This document shows positions 7,283 to 15,418 of a DNA stretch of 35,579 nucleotides, piece by piece. Numbering within the stretch: the first letter of the stretch is position 1; each line of letters begins with the position of its first letter. The notes beneath the pieces are model-generated. The model saw nothing but the letters and a program-made list of their open reading frames with translations, made no database searches and had not been told where the DNA came from. Origin of the DNA: Planctomycetales bacterium (GTDB lineage: Bacteria > Planctomycetota > SBBH01); NCBI GenBank assembly GCA_005239795.1, contig SBBH01000113.1, positions 1-35,579 of the forward strand, given 5' to 3'. Position numbers and translations under genes: made by a program.

Positions 7283-9652
7283 CTATCGCTGTTCTTGATA
7301 CACATTGAGCCTCCAATCGTTCCCGAGCTGGCGGATCCGCGCCTGATCCTTCATCAAACGCTCAAGCGCGGCGCGCTGGTCCACAGTGAGCGCCGGGATC
7401 TCCCGGACTTGCCCCCGCAGCTTTTCCACGCGGGCGTTCAAATCCCTCTGTAAATTCCAGAGAAGCCTCACCTCGTCGACAGAACGCACCAGCGGCATCT
7501 CCATATCTCCCGTCGACGCCATCGGACGGGGGGCGGGACGCTCCCTCTCGGCGTCGAGGCGCCCGAGAAGCGTCTTCAACCCCTCCCGCATCTGGCCGAG
7601 AAGACCCAAGACTTCCGATTCGATATCGACCAGCGCCGCGGTGATCTCAGAACGCATCAAGCATGCCCGGATCTCTTCTATCTTTCCGGCCGCCTCCCCG
7701 GCGGCCCAGGCGTAGACGACCGACTTCCATTGTGGATTATCGAGCTTCTTCTGAAGCCCGCGGGCCTCCTCCACAAGGAGCCCCTCATCGACCACCAGGG
7801 TCCGGATCTCTTCCTGTTCCCAGACCCCGAGATCCCCCCCTTTCTTCAGATCCTCCCAGATCCCCTCGGTCCTATGCTTGACGGCCTCCTGTCCCGCAAT
7901 CAGCCGATCGAGATCCCCTTGAAGGCTCGAGAGCGTCACCTTGGCCTGCTCCGTCGCATACTGCCTCTGCTTGTCGCGCACGGCGGCGGCGGCATCCTCC
8001 AGGTATTTCAAGGCGCGCTGAGCCTCCCAAAGGCCCGAGTCGAGGTACTCCTCACGGAAAAGCCCTTCGACGAGAAACATCTGATCAGCCGCCTTCTGGA
8101 TCTGGCGGGCGGCTTCCTGCGAAAGATCCCGGTCGAGCGCGAGCGCCTCGGCCACACGCTTGGCTTCCCGGGCCGCCTCTTCCTGCGCTCGACGCAGGCG
8201 CTCCAGCTTCTGTCGGTCTTCGGCGCCAAGGCTCCCCCGCTCCAGGCGCTCGATCTCTTCGCGCGCCTCGGCCAAAAGTTTCAAGGCCTGCTTCTGATGG
8301 CCGGGAGCGTCGATCTGGGAGCCCGAATCCTCCTGCATGGACTGGCGGGCCTTCTGCATCTCGTCGGCGGCGGTCGAGATCCGCGAAGAGGCCGCCCCGG
8401 CCTTGCTCTTCTGGGCGTCGGCCGCTAGGGCCCGCGCCTCCTTCTCGAGCGCCTCCTGGCGGCGAGCCGCATCAGCGCCGGCTTCCGGAGGTTTTCCCGC
8501 CTCGTCCGGACCCGGCTGGGAGGCCGAAGTGCCAGGTTTCCCTTGCGGCCCGGGCGACGAGGAAGGGCTGGACGATCCCGATTTTGACGCGGACGCGCCG
8601 GAAGGTTTAGACAGCGAGGCGGCGCGCGCCTGGGCGATCGCCTGATCAAGAGTCGCGATCATCTGCTCAAGATTCTTTTCGGCATGTGCCTGGCTTTTTC
8701 CAGCCTGCGCACCGTCTCCAGCGCGGAGCGCCTCGGCCGCCTGCTCCATCGCCGCGGCCGCGGCGGCCGCATCCTTCCCGGCCTGTGCCAATGCCGGATC
8801 GGCCGGGGGGGTCGCTTCAGCCTGATTCTCCCTGGCGCCCGGGGCGCCCGGCTCGCCTCCAGCCGACCCTGTGAGCTCGCGGGCGAACTGGGCTGTTTCA
8901 CGCCCCAGGTTCGCCTGCGGCAAAGCTTGAGCCTGGGGACTGGATCCCTCCGACCCCTTGGATTCCTGAGGAGCTTCGCCGGGCTTCTCCTGTCCTCTAG
9001 CGGCAGGGCCGCCGAGCCGCTTCTGATTTTCCAGAATCTCCCGCGCCTTGTTCCGGGCCTCTTCAAGCGCCCCGGCCCTCAACATCCCCTCCTGGGCGGC
9101 CGCGAGAGCGTCGAGCCGGCGCTTGATCTCGCGCACGTCGGCCGGGACCGCTCGATCGAGGATGCTCTGCCCCTCCTCGATCACCTTCCGTTCCTTCGCC
9201 GAAAGATCCGCGATCGCGCGGGCGGCGTCTGCGAGCGACTTTTCGCGCTCGCGGACTGCCTCCAGCCGCGCCTCAAGCGTCAGCGCCTCCAGGATCTGGC
9301 GGAGGCTCTCACGCACGGCGTCGGCGCTGGACGCCGCCCCGGTGAAATCCTGCTCTTCGAGGGCGCGCAGGACCTCGTCCATCTCGACCCCGATCCACTC
9401 TTGTTCGAGGCGCGCGAGCGCCCGCTCGAGCCTCGCGCGCTTGTCCGCCTCCTCAGGTTTGGCGGCGTACTTATCCACGAGGCACCTCAGGGCCTCCGTG
9501 AGATGGTCAAAGCGCTCCCTGGCGGCGGCCTGACGGCGCCGATGCCGTGCGCCGTCAGGCCCGGCCACCACCCAGGAGACCGCCACCAAGGCCGCGATCA
9601 CCCCTCTTTTGAACGACCCTCGCGCCAGACGGGTTCTGAATTTTTGCTTCAC
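7283..9652 (-). CDS. large Ala/Glu-rich coiled-coil envelope protein (789 aa)
   Basis: The start is the GTG at 9652-9650, which overlaps the upstream stop as GTGA. A basic N-terminus and a short hydrophobic stretch (VIAALVAVSWVVAG, residues 18-31) act as signal or membrane anchor. The rest is almost wholly charged helix with Ala, Glu, Gln and Arg, interrupted by a low-complexity Ser/Pro/Gly linker around residues 330-400 (GASASKSGSSSPSSSPG). I recognise the general look of the coiled-coil periplasmic proteins that accompany MoxR/BatA genes in planctomycetes and resemble the C-terminal part of DUF4175 proteins, but I cannot name a family with confidence. A structural or assembly role is likely. 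Confidence 0.72.
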   Translation of the reverse strand: MKQKFRTRLARGSFKRGVIAALVAVSWVVAGPDGARHRRRQAAARERFDHLTEALRCLVDKYAAKPEEADKRARLERALARLEQEWIGVEMDEVLRALEEQDFTGAASSADAVRESLRQILEALTLEARLEAVREREKSLADAARAIADLSAKERKVIEEGQSILDRAVPADVREIKRRLDALAAAQEGMLRAGALEEARNKAREILENQKRLGGPAARGQEKPGEAPQESKGSEGSSPQAQALPQANLGRETAQFARELTGSAGGEPGAPGARENQAEATPPADPALAQAGKDAAAAAAAMEQAAEALRAGDGAQAGKSQAHAEKNLEQMIATLDQAIAQARAASLSKPSGASASKSGSSSPSSSPGPQGKPGTSASQPGPDEAGKPPEAGADAARRQEALEKEARALAADAQKSKAGAASSRISTAADEMQKARQSMQEDSGSQIDAPGHQKQALKLLAEAREEIERLERGSLGAEDRQKLERLRRAQEEAAREAKRVAEALALDRDLSQEAARQIQKAADQMFLVEGLFREEYLDSGLWEAQRALKYLEDAAAAVRDKQRQYATEQAKVTLSSLQGDLDRLIAGQEAVKHRTEGIWEDLKKGGDLGVWEQEEIRTLVVDEGLLVEEARGLQKKLDNPQWKSVVYAWAAGEAAGKIEEIRACLMRSEITAALVDIESEVLGLLGQMREGLKTLLGRLDAERERPAPRPMASTGDMEMPLVRSVDEVRLLWNLQRDLNARVEKLRGQVREIPALTVDQRAALERLMKDQARIRQLGNDWRLNVYQEQR

Positions 9653-12447
9653 TCTTCTTCCCCCAGTTTGCGCCGGATTTCCCCGGCGCGCGCCGAATCG
9701 CTCCGAATTGCCAAAGCCTCATCGACGGCCCGCCGGGTCTCGTCTCGCCGGCCGGCCGCCAGATGAATCTCGGCGGCCAGGCAATGCAGGTCATGCGTTG
9801 CGGCGTCCACTTCCTCCGGCATCTTCACGTAGACAGGCAGGAAGGAGAGCGATTTCAAGCCCGCCTCCGTCTCACGCAGGGCCGCCGCAGGGTCGGCCAA
9901 CGCCCTGTGCGCCTCGGCCATCGCCAGGTGCGTCCGGGCGTCGAACGGATCGATCCAGAGGAGCTGCATCCCCACGTCGAGGAGTTGCGCATGGCGCCCC
10001 GCCTCGCGATGGCGCGCCAGAAGCCAACGGCGCGACCGCTCGTCCTCATGAACGATGGCGATGCGCCGCTCGACCGCCTCGCGCATGAGGCGCTCGTCTC
10101 CCAGCTCCTTCGCTAGATCGTAAACCTTCCGATAGGGGTCGAACCCACCGTAGACCTGGCGCGGAAAGAACGCGCGCGCCTTCTCAAAATAGCGGATCGC
10201 CTCCGCCGCGCGCCCATCCTCCTCGGCCGTCAACACTCCCAGGGCATGAAAAAGGTAAAAGTCCTCGACGCCCAGTTTTTCCGCCTCCTCAAAATACTGT
10301 CGAGCCTTTTTGATCTCGTCGCGGTCAAATGCCATGTGCCCCAGAACGACGCAGGCGTCGGCGAGCTTTACCCGATCGAGACTCTCCCGCCAGGAGGCTC
10401 CCCTTTCAACGACGCGGCGGGCGTTCCGCTGAGCCTCGTCCAAAAGACCGTTCTGGAAACAACCTCGCGCCAGGCGCGCCGCCAAAAGCAGATCCTCCGG
10501 CGCCGCGGCCGCTTGCGCGGCCAGGCGCTCGACCTCCTCGCGGGACAGGCGGGGCTGGATCTTCCAGGCGGCCAGGCGCTTCCCCAGCCACGCCGCGAAA
10601 TCCTTGTCAAGGTCCGAAAGCGCCACGCCCAGCGCCTCGTGGACCACCGCGGCGTCGCGCCCCCCCGTCCAGCCGCGCATCATCTCCTGGGCGCGCGTCT
10701 TGGCGCCCGAGCCCTTCCGCCAGGCCGCCATCATGCGGGAAAGCCCCTCGACGCCAAACCGGCCGTCGAGATACTCGCAGACGAGGCTCGAAACGTAGTA
10801 GTACATCCGAACCTTGTCGCCGCCGAACCCCTGGCTGAGCCTTGAGATCGGCAGAAGCGTCCCGTCATGGAAAGCGTCGAAGATCTCCTCGTCGATCCCC
10901 TCCTCCCAGTCCCATTCGGGGCGGAAGCGCCTCTCCTCGTAGGTCGACAACCCTTCCGTGAACCATTGTGCCACCAGCCCCTCGGTGGCCTGGACCGAGA
11001 AGATGTGCGTGAGCTCATGGCGCAAGATCTGCGCCCAACACCTCTTTCGCGGGGCTAAGGTCGTCGGCGACTGGTTGACGACGACGCGTCCGAGACAGAC
11101 CCCCAGGAAGGGGACGCCGGGAGTGCCGAATCCGCGCACGGCGAAATCCTGCGCGTCGTCGTAGAGCTCGACGCGGATCGGAAGCTCCGGCTGGAAGCGG
11201 TAGCGGGCTGAGAGCTCCGCGTACCACGATTCCAAGAGCGACTCGGCGTAGGCGCGCAAGACCGGCGCCTCGCGGCGGGAGAGGCGCAGCTCAAAATGCT
11301 CGGTCTTCGAGACCTCGAAATAATCCGGCAGGTCCTCGAGAAGCGTCAGGCAATTCTTGGCCGTCACGTTGAAGAGATCCATAGCGCGCACCCGGCGAAA
11401 CGCTTCGGTGGCCGACGCGATGTCTCCCTCATTCATGCTGTGGAGGCCGAGCGAAAGCCATGCCTCCTTCAAAAACGGGTCGATCGCGACGGCCTTCTTC
11501 TCCCAGCGGATCGCCTCGCGTGGGTCGCGGGGGTTTTCCGACAGACGCGCGGCCCACAGTTCGGGAAGAGCGCAACAGGGATTTATCGCGCGAGCGGCGG
11601 ATGAGCTCTTTGTGAACTTCTCGAGATCCCCGTCGTAATAGTGCCAGGCGGCCGCCGCGGCATGTGCGGCAGCGCTCCGGGGGTTGGCTTCAAGCGCCCG
11701 CGCCAGGTGTTCCAGGGCCTCCGTGCGCGCCGCCGCGCTCGCCACATACCCGGGTCCGTCCCCCCGATAATCGGATCCCTCTTGGGCCTGTTCCTCCTCG
11801 CCCCCTCCCATGGAGCCCGCCTCACGACCGAAGAGAAGATTCAAGGCGCGGGCCACGCGGCAATCGGCGCGTTGAGGGGCCTGCCGGACCGCCTCTTCGA
11901 TCCTCCCCAACACCATCAAAAGATCGGGATCCCGAGGATCCTTTTCGAACGCTGCCGAAGTTTCAGCTTTGGCGTCGTGCTTCTGGCCGGCCGCCATGAA
12001 CGCGCGGATCCGCAGGACATGGGGACGCACAAGCCCCGGAGCCTCCCTCGAAATCGAGGGGAGCTCTTCTTGAATGACGCTTTTCATGAGCTCTGCGTCG
12101 CCAGTGAGCTCGGCCAGGAGAAAACGCGCTTCGGCCCGCGCCAGGCGCGCCGAAAGGGGCCCCTCCTGGCCGACGGCCAGTGGCGCCACCAGAGGCTTTA
12201 AGATCCCCACCGCCTCCTCGCGCCGGCCCGTCTCAAGAAACGTCCGGGCTGCCAACAGACGCGCACGGCCGTCCGAAGGATCTCGTGCCACGTACCGGAG
12301 AACCGCCTCGCGGGCTTTCTCATACTCGCCGCGGCCTAGCATCGCCTCGGCTTCCTCAAGAGAGGTGGCCCCGAGCAGAAAGGAGGGAAATGCCAGAAAG
12401 GCCGCGGCCCTCCACGCCAAAACCCCGCGCCGCGGCCGGCTCGTCAT
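9649..12447 (-). CDS. exported TPR protein with a peptidase-MA-type metalloprotease domain (932 aa)
   Basis: A signal peptide (residues 1-27) is followed by TPR-like helical repeats up to about residue 370. A gluzincin-type protease domain comes next, with the zinc motif HELTH at 477-481 and the downstream glutamate in WFTEGL (Glu498). This is the arrangement of the peptidase MA-like family (PF13485 type). More TPR repeats fill the C-terminal half. The zinc ligands and catalytic Glu478 are all present, so it may be active in the periplasm. The start ATG is preceded by a strong AAGGGAGGG Shine-Dalgarno, and this is the first gene of the operon that runs to the left edge. The substrate cannot be told from the sequence. 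Confidence 0.87.
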   Translation of the reverse strand: MTSRPRRGVLAWRAAAFLAFPSFLLGATSLEEAEAMLGRGEYEKAREAVLRYVARDPSDGRARLLAARTFLETGRREEAVGILKPLVAPLAVGQEGPLSARLARAEARFLLAELTGDAELMKSVIQEELPSISREAPGLVRPHVLRIRAFMAAGQKHDAKAETSAAFEKDPRDPDLLMVLGRIEEAVRQAPQRADCRVARALNLLFGREAGSMGGGEEEQAQEGSDYRGDGPGYVASAAARTEALEHLARALEANPRSAAAHAAAAAWHYYDGDLEKFTKSSSAARAINPCCALPELWAARLSENPRDPREAIRWEKKAVAIDPFLKEAWLSLGLHSMNEGDIASATEAFRRVRAMDLFNVTAKNCLTLLEDLPDYFEVSKTEHFELRLSRREAPVLRAYAESLLESWYAELSARYRFQPELPIRVELYDDAQDFAVRGFGTPGVPFLGVCLGRVVVNQSPTTLAPRKRCWAQILRHELTHIFSVQATEGLVAQWFTEGLSTYEERRFRPEWDWEEGIDEEIFDAFHDGTLLPISRLSQGFGGDKVRMYYYVSSLVCEYLDGRFGVEGLSRMMAAWRKGSGAKTRAQEMMRGWTGGRDAAVVHEALGVALSDLDKDFAAWLGKRLAAWKIQPRLSREEVERLAAQAAAAPEDLLLAARLARGCFQNGLLDEAQRNARRVVERGASWRESLDRVKLADACVVLGHMAFDRDEIKKARQYFEEAEKLGVEDFYLFHALGVLTAEEDGRAAEAIRYFEKARAFFPRQVYGGFDPYRKVYDLAKELGDERLMREAVERRIAIVHEDERSRRWLLARHREAGRHAQLLDVGMQLLWIDPFDARTHLAMAEAHRALADPAAALRETEAGLKSLSFLPVYVKMPEEVDAATHDLHCLAAEIHLAAGRRDETRRAVDEALAIRSDSARAGEIRRKLGEEE

Positions 12448-12491
12448 AAAAACCCTCCCTTACTATAACGGCCCATCTCCGAGAAAGTTGG

Positions 12492-12504
12492 CCGGCGGAG
12501 CCGG
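12492..12504. other. short hairpin in the 77-bp spacer between two minus-strand genes
   Basis: CCGGC, GGA, GCCGG forms a perfect 5-bp stem with a 3-nt loop. It lies between the stop of the MauE-thioredoxin gene (12525) and the start of the TPR-peptidase gene (12447). On the minus strand the T-rich stretch lies before, not after, the stem, so it is not a classical intrinsic terminator. A TATAGT string nearer the TPR gene could be a -10 box, but it leaves almost no leader. Confidence 0.3.
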
Positions 12505-12524
12505 ATTTCGAAAAAATAAATCCC

Positions 12525-13523
12525 TCAAGGAGCGGTGGCGCGAACTTCGGTCACGACCCCTTCGCCCGACACCTTGAGGATCTTGGGAACCACCGATGTC
12601 CGAAACTCCGCCCAGGTTTGCGGGTCCACATTGATCACGGGGAACAAGATCTTGTAGCGCTCAGCGAAGCGGCGCGAGGAATCGGGGTCGCTTGTGCAGA
12701 TGCCGACGAACCGCATCTTTCCTTTCTCCTCGCCCCCCTTTGCTCCCCCCTCCCGCGCAAACCAGGCGTTCCAAGCCGGGGCCGAGAGAGCGCAGGCAGT
12801 GCAGGAGGATTTGAACAGAATCACGACGCATGGCGGTTCGCCGGGACCGAACGCCACCTTGTGGCGCGTCCCGGCGGGAGCCCCCACAAGCGCCCCCTGA
12901 AAAGAAGGAAGCTTCACCCCCGCCTCCATCGGGGAGCGGTTTGAAAACCCTCCCGAGGGGGAATACCCCCCCTCCCGTATGATCTTGGCGTTGATCCCCT
13001 TCTGGTAGAGCGTTGTCACGGTGAGACAGAGGATCAGCACAACTTGAGCGATCCGCCAGCGCCCCTCCCACAGGGGGGCCGCGGCGCGGCCCAACCCCTC
13101 TCGGCGGCGGCTTCCCGAATGACGGTAGAGCAGAAAAACTCCCCAAGCACCCAGGAGAAGATTTCGGAAAAGAAGATGGGGTCCCACCGTGGTCCCCTGA
13201 ATCAAGGGGATCTTGCAGCCGCACTCATGGAATTCTCCCCGGTAGAGCGCCCGAGCGACGGCGGATGTGAAGACCGCCAAGAGCCCCAATGCCAGGCCGC
13301 ATCCAGCGGCGCGGGTGCGCGAAACGGCGATCAAGACCCCCGCCGCGACCTCGGCCGAGACCATCGCATAGGCCAAAGGATCGACCCAGGACGTCGGCAG
13401 GATCTGGTAGGCTGAGACCGAGATCGCGAACTGCGGGACGTCCACGGCCTTCCCCCACCCGGCGGCGATCCAGAAGACGCCGTAGAGAACCCATAAAAAG
13501 ATGTCGGCGGCGCGATTGAGCAT
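12525..13523 (-). CDS. MauE/DoxX-type membrane protein fused to a thioredoxin-fold domain (332 aa)
   Basis: The first about 180 residues hold five or so membrane helices with the pattern of the MauE redox-associated family, including a Cys-Gly-Cys pair (residues 101-103) after the third helix. The C-terminal domain (about 203-332) looks like a thioredoxin fold, with VVILFKSSCTACALSAPAW: a CxxC motif at 241-244 on a TlpA-like strand-turn-helix. Such fusions are thought to pass reducing power across the membrane to exported disulfide proteins. No methylamine-dehydrogenase genes are nearby, so the link to methylamine in the family name does not apply. The ATG at 13523 has no Shine-Dalgarno (the minus strand reads CCTCCT there), but a TATAAT lies 12 nt upstream, suggesting a very short leader. 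Confidence 0.78.
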   Translation of the reverse strand: MLNRAADIFLWVLYGVFWIAAGWGKAVDVPQFAISVSAYQILPTSWVDPLAYAMVSAEVAAGVLIAVSRTRAAGCGLALGLLAVFTSAVARALYRGEFHECGCKIPLIQGTTVGPHLLFRNLLLGAWGVFLLYRHSGSRRREGLGRAAAPLWEGRWRIAQVVLILCLTVTTLYQKGINAKIIREGGYSPSGGFSNRSPMEAGVKLPSFQGALVGAPAGTRHKVAFGPGEPPCVVILFKSSCTACALSAPAWNAWFAREGGAKGGEEKGKMRFVGICTSDPDSSRRFAERYKILFPVINVDPQTWAEFRTSVVPKILKVSGEGVVTEVRATAP

Positions 13524-13535
13524 TGCGAGAGGAGG

Positions 13536-13541
13536 ATTATA
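13536..13541 (-). promoter_or_regulatory. TATAAT -10 box for the MauE-thioredoxin gene
   Basis: The minus strand reads a perfect TATAAT ending 12 nt before the ATG at 13523. No -35 match is seen at the usual spacing. A start of transcription about 7 nt downstream would leave a leader of only a few bases, in line with the missing Shine-Dalgarno. Confidence 0.4.
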
Positions 13542-13548
13542 CGTTGCC

Positions 13549-13577
13549 TTGACACTCCCGGATCCGTGGCATACCGT
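13549..13577 (+). promoter_or_regulatory. sigma-70-type promoter for the ACT-domain gene
   Basis: TTGACA (13549-13554), a 17-bp spacer and TACCGT (13572-13577) face right toward the ACT gene, with AAGGAG (13586-13591) and the ATG at 13599 close behind. The -35 is perfect and the -10 keeps TA-N3-T. It diverges from the TATAAT box of the MauE-type gene, so the 75-bp gap holds two back-to-back promoters. Confidence 0.55.
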
Positions 13578-13598
13578 GCTGGAGAAAGGAGCGGATCC

Positions 13599-14051
13599 AT
13601 GCGCATCGCAAAGCAGTTGTCAATCTTCCTCATCAACCAGCCGGGAAGACTGGCCGCCGTGTCGGCGAGCCTGGCCAAGGAGAAGATCAACATCACGGCC
13701 CTGACCGTCATGGACAGCACGGAGCACGGCGTGTTGCGCCTGGTGGCGGAAGAGCCCGAACGAGCCTTGAAGGTGCTCGAGAAAAACGGCTGTTCGGTGA
13801 CCCAGACCGATATTCTGCTTCTTGAACTTCCCAATCGGCCGGGGGCATTCGCCTCGGTGGCTAAAATCCTCGCCGAGTCCCACATCAACATCGACTATGC
13901 CTACTGCACGTCGGGGGCCCCCGGCGGCAAGACCACCGCCATCTTCAAGGTCCCCTTCATCGAGAAGGCGATCAAGATCCTGGCGGGGAACAGCCGCAGG
14001 CCCGAACACGACGCGGCAGTCCCCAAAAGCCAGCGGGCGGCGCACCGGTAG
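13599..14051 (+). CDS. tandem ACT-domain protein (150 aa)
   Basis: Two ACT domains are joined head to tail: the first starts KQLSIFLINQPGRLAAV, the second DILLLELPNRPGAFASVAK, each with the Gly-Arg or Gly-Ala turn that marks the amino-acid-binding loop. The end is a basic, disordered tail. Stand-alone double-ACT proteins of this size bind amino acids and act as sensors or regulators; which one cannot be told. I chose the ATG at 13599 over an in-frame ATG at 13566, because AAGGAG lies 7 nt before it and the promoter's -10 box lies between the two. It is a single-gene unit with a likely terminator at 14146-14172. Confidence 0.85.
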   Translation: MRIAKQLSIFLINQPGRLAAVSASLAKEKINITALTVMDSTEHGVLRLVAEEPERALKVLEKNGCSVTQTDILLLELPNRPGAFASVAKILAESHINIDYAYCTSGAPGGKTTAIFKVPFIEKAIKILAGNSRRPEHDAAVPKSQRAAHR

Positions 14052-14145
14052 CAGCAAATAAAGCCCCTTTTCTAACGGGGGGCGAGGGAGACTGGGAGAC
14101 GAGGCGAAGAGGCCCTGCCCATTCTGATCGTTCCTTGTCCGCGTC

Positions 14146-14172
14146 CCCGGGCTACCCCCGGGCGTTCTTTTT
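14146..14172 (+). terminator. probable intrinsic terminator after the ACT gene
   Basis: CCCGGG, CTACC, CCCGGG makes a 6-bp GC stem followed by CGTTCTTTTT. It sits 95 nt after the ACT stop and just before the TATAAT of the tRNA gene, so it would separate the two transcripts. Confidence 0.5.
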
Positions 14173-14174
14173 CC

Positions 14175-14180
14175 TATAAT
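14175..14180 (+). promoter_or_regulatory. TATAAT -10 box for tRNA-Met
   Basis: A perfect TATAAT ends 14 nt before the first base of the tRNA. No convincing -35 is seen, because the space is taken by the terminator stem. Confidence 0.4.
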
Positions 14181-14194
14181 TCCCCAACTTCGGA

Positions 14195-14268
14195 GGCGGG
14201 GTAGCTCAGTCGGTTAGAGCGAGGGTTTCATAAGCCCTAGGTCGCCGGTTCGAGTCCGGCCTCCGCCA
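14195..14268 (+). tRNA. tRNA-Met (CAT), elongator type
   Basis: The cloverleaf is complete: acceptor GGCGGGG/CTCCGCC with one G-T pair, D-stem GCTC/GAGC, anticodon stem AGGGT/GCCCT around TTCATAA (anticodon CAT), T-stem GCCGG/CCGGC with TTCGAGT, and discriminator A. Position 1-72 is a G-C pair, not the C-A mismatch of the initiator, so this is elongator Met. An Ile-CAT tRNA modified by TilS is less likely, as the body matches elongator Met tRNAs. CCA is not encoded. Confidence 0.93.
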
Positions 14269-14304
14269 TTTTCGCGCATCGCGCTTCCAGCGCGAACGCG
14301 AAAA
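14269..14304 (+). terminator. strong hairpin abutting the tRNA 3' end
   Basis: TTTTCGCG and CGCGCT pair with AGCGCG and CGCGAAAA around a TCC loop, with only a small internal bulge. The stem starts at the base after the discriminator and has no T-run behind it. It could stop transcription or guide 3' trimming of the tRNA. Confidence 0.45.
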
Positions 14305-14312
14305 ATAGAACA

Positions 14313-14411
14313 GGAGAGGGTAGAAAGTAGAAAGGAGAAAGTAGAGATCTCCTGGGAATGACAAGAGGACACCCTCTCCTACGGTCTACTGTTCTCCTTT
14401 CTCCTCTCTCC
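14313..14411. repeat. paired heptad-repeat element (5 x 7, spacer, 5 x 7)
   Basis: Five purine-rich heptads of the type GTAGAAA/GGAGAAA run from 14313 to 14347. Five pyrimidine-rich heptads of the type TTTCTCC/GTCTACT run from 14377 to 14411, with 29 bp between them. The second arm, reverse-complemented, gives GGAGAAA- and AGTAGAC-like units that match the first. This is the only element that follows an RNA gene. Confidence 0.85.
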
Positions 14412-14433
14412 CAAGAGCCAAGTTTCGCGTATC

Positions 14434-14498
14434 GTCCACCTACACACCTTCGGTGTTACGGTGGATCCGCCGGAGCGAACAAAGTAAGCGTAGGCGGA
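14434..14498. repeat. structured 65-bp repeat, copy 1
   Basis: The copy contains a small hairpin (ACACC-TTC-GGTGT, 14444-14456) flanked by CCACC/GGTGG, then the core GGATCCGCCGGAGCG followed by ACAAAG and TAGGCGGA. It shares the core and the order of parts with copy 2 at 14549-14610. The hairpin sequence differs between copies but is paired in both, which suggests selection on structure. The region 14269-14743 holds no convincing gene. Confidence 0.65.
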
Positions 14499-14548
14499 CT
14501 CGCCGCGGTAGGTGTCACAGGCAGACACGACGTCGCGGCTTGCGCCTT

Positions 14549-14610
14549 TCCGCCTACATCACGTCGTGATTCCAGCGGATCCGCCGGAGCGGCAAAGCCG
14601 CAAAGGCGGA
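14549..14610. repeat. structured 62-bp repeat, copy 2
   Basis: TCCGCCTAC is followed by the hairpin ATCAC-GTC-GTGAT, the core GGATCCGCCGGAGCG, CAAAGCCGCAAA and GGCGGA. The outer CCGCCT and AGGCGG ends can pair. It matches copy 1 in layout. Another hairpin (GCCCA ... TGGGC with inner CGC-TTC-GCG, 14618-14639) follows directly. Confidence 0.65.
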
Positions 14611-14743
14611 GCATCTGGCCCACGCTTCGCGAAATGGGCAACAAAGCACTGAAATATCGAGTGGACCATGTGGAGCGTTTCTCGTCTCTACGCAATCTAT
14701 GCGCCATTGCGAAGTGTCCTGCGCCATCATTTCGTGGGATAGC

Positions 14744-15418
14744 ATGAGATCGATGCCGGAACCGGAGCGCGATTTCCAACGAGAGCGCACGCGGATGGTG
14801 GCAACACAGATCGCCGCGCGGGGCGTAAAGGATCCCCGGGTCCTGGCGGCGATGAAACGCGTCCCACGGGAGCGGTTTCTCCTGCTGGAAGATCGCGGCC
14901 TGGCCCATGAGGACCACGCCGTCGCGATCGGCCGGGGACAGACGCTCTCCCAGCCCTACATGGTCGCGAAGATGACGGAGGAGCTTTGCCTGACGGGTTC
15001 CGAACGGGTCTTGGAGATCGGGACCGGGTCGGGGTACCAGACCGCGATCCTGGCGGAGCTCGCCGCCGAAATCTTCACCGTCGAGCGGATCGAAGAGCTG
15101 TCCTTAAGGGCGCGCCATACCCTCGAGGAGCTCGGCTACCGGAACATCCGTTTCCGCGTGGGGGACGGCTCTCAAGGTTGGGGCGAATTCGCCCCTTACG
15201 AACGGATCCTTGTCACAGCGGGGGCGCCGGAACTTCCCCCATCGCTCGTCGCCCAACTCGCCCCCGGGGGGATTCTCGCCATTCCCGTCGGCGACGAGCG
15301 TTCGCAGATACTCACGATCGTCTCAAAAACCGCCGACGGCCGGATTGTGCAATCGCGCTCGACTCTCTGCACGTTCGTGAAGCTGATCGGACAGGAAGGG
15401 TGGACCGCGGAAAAATAA
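14744..15418 (+). CDS. pcm: protein-L-isoaspartate O-methyltransferase (224 aa)
   Basis: This enzyme methylates isoaspartyl residues with S-adenosylmethionine and so starts repair of damaged proteins in the cytosol. The sequence has the family's entry motif (RVPRERFL), the GRGQTLSQPYMVAKM stretch, the SAM-binding motif I VLEIGTGSGYQTAIL, and a C-terminal strand typical of PCMT. The length fits the usual 210-230 residues. The start is uncertain: ATG at 14744 or 14753 (MPEPERDF) both come before the conserved part, and neither has a good Shine-Dalgarno. The upstream ATG at 14699 adds residues read from spacer sequence and is rejected. The gene stands alone between repeat-rich spacer and the sigma-like gene. 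Confidence 0.92.
   Translation: MRSMPEPERDFQRERTRMVATQIAARGVKDPRVLAAMKRVPRERFLLLEDRGLAHEDHAVAIGRGQTLSQPYMVAKMTEELCLTGSERVLEIGTGSGYQTAILAELAAEIFTVERIEELSLRARHTLEELGYRNIRFRVGDGSQGWGEFAPYERILVTAGAPELPPSLVAQLAPGGILAIPVGDERSQILTIVSKTADGRIVQSRSTLCTFVKLIGQEGWTAEK

Noticed and set aside
14083..14110. GGGAGAC-type tandem as another heptad element
   Set aside because: The two copies are spaced by 8, not 7, bases, and there is no second arm.
14358..14747. 129-codon frame between tRNA-Met and pcm
   Set aside because: It runs through the heptad element and both structured repeats; the translation is repeat sequence.
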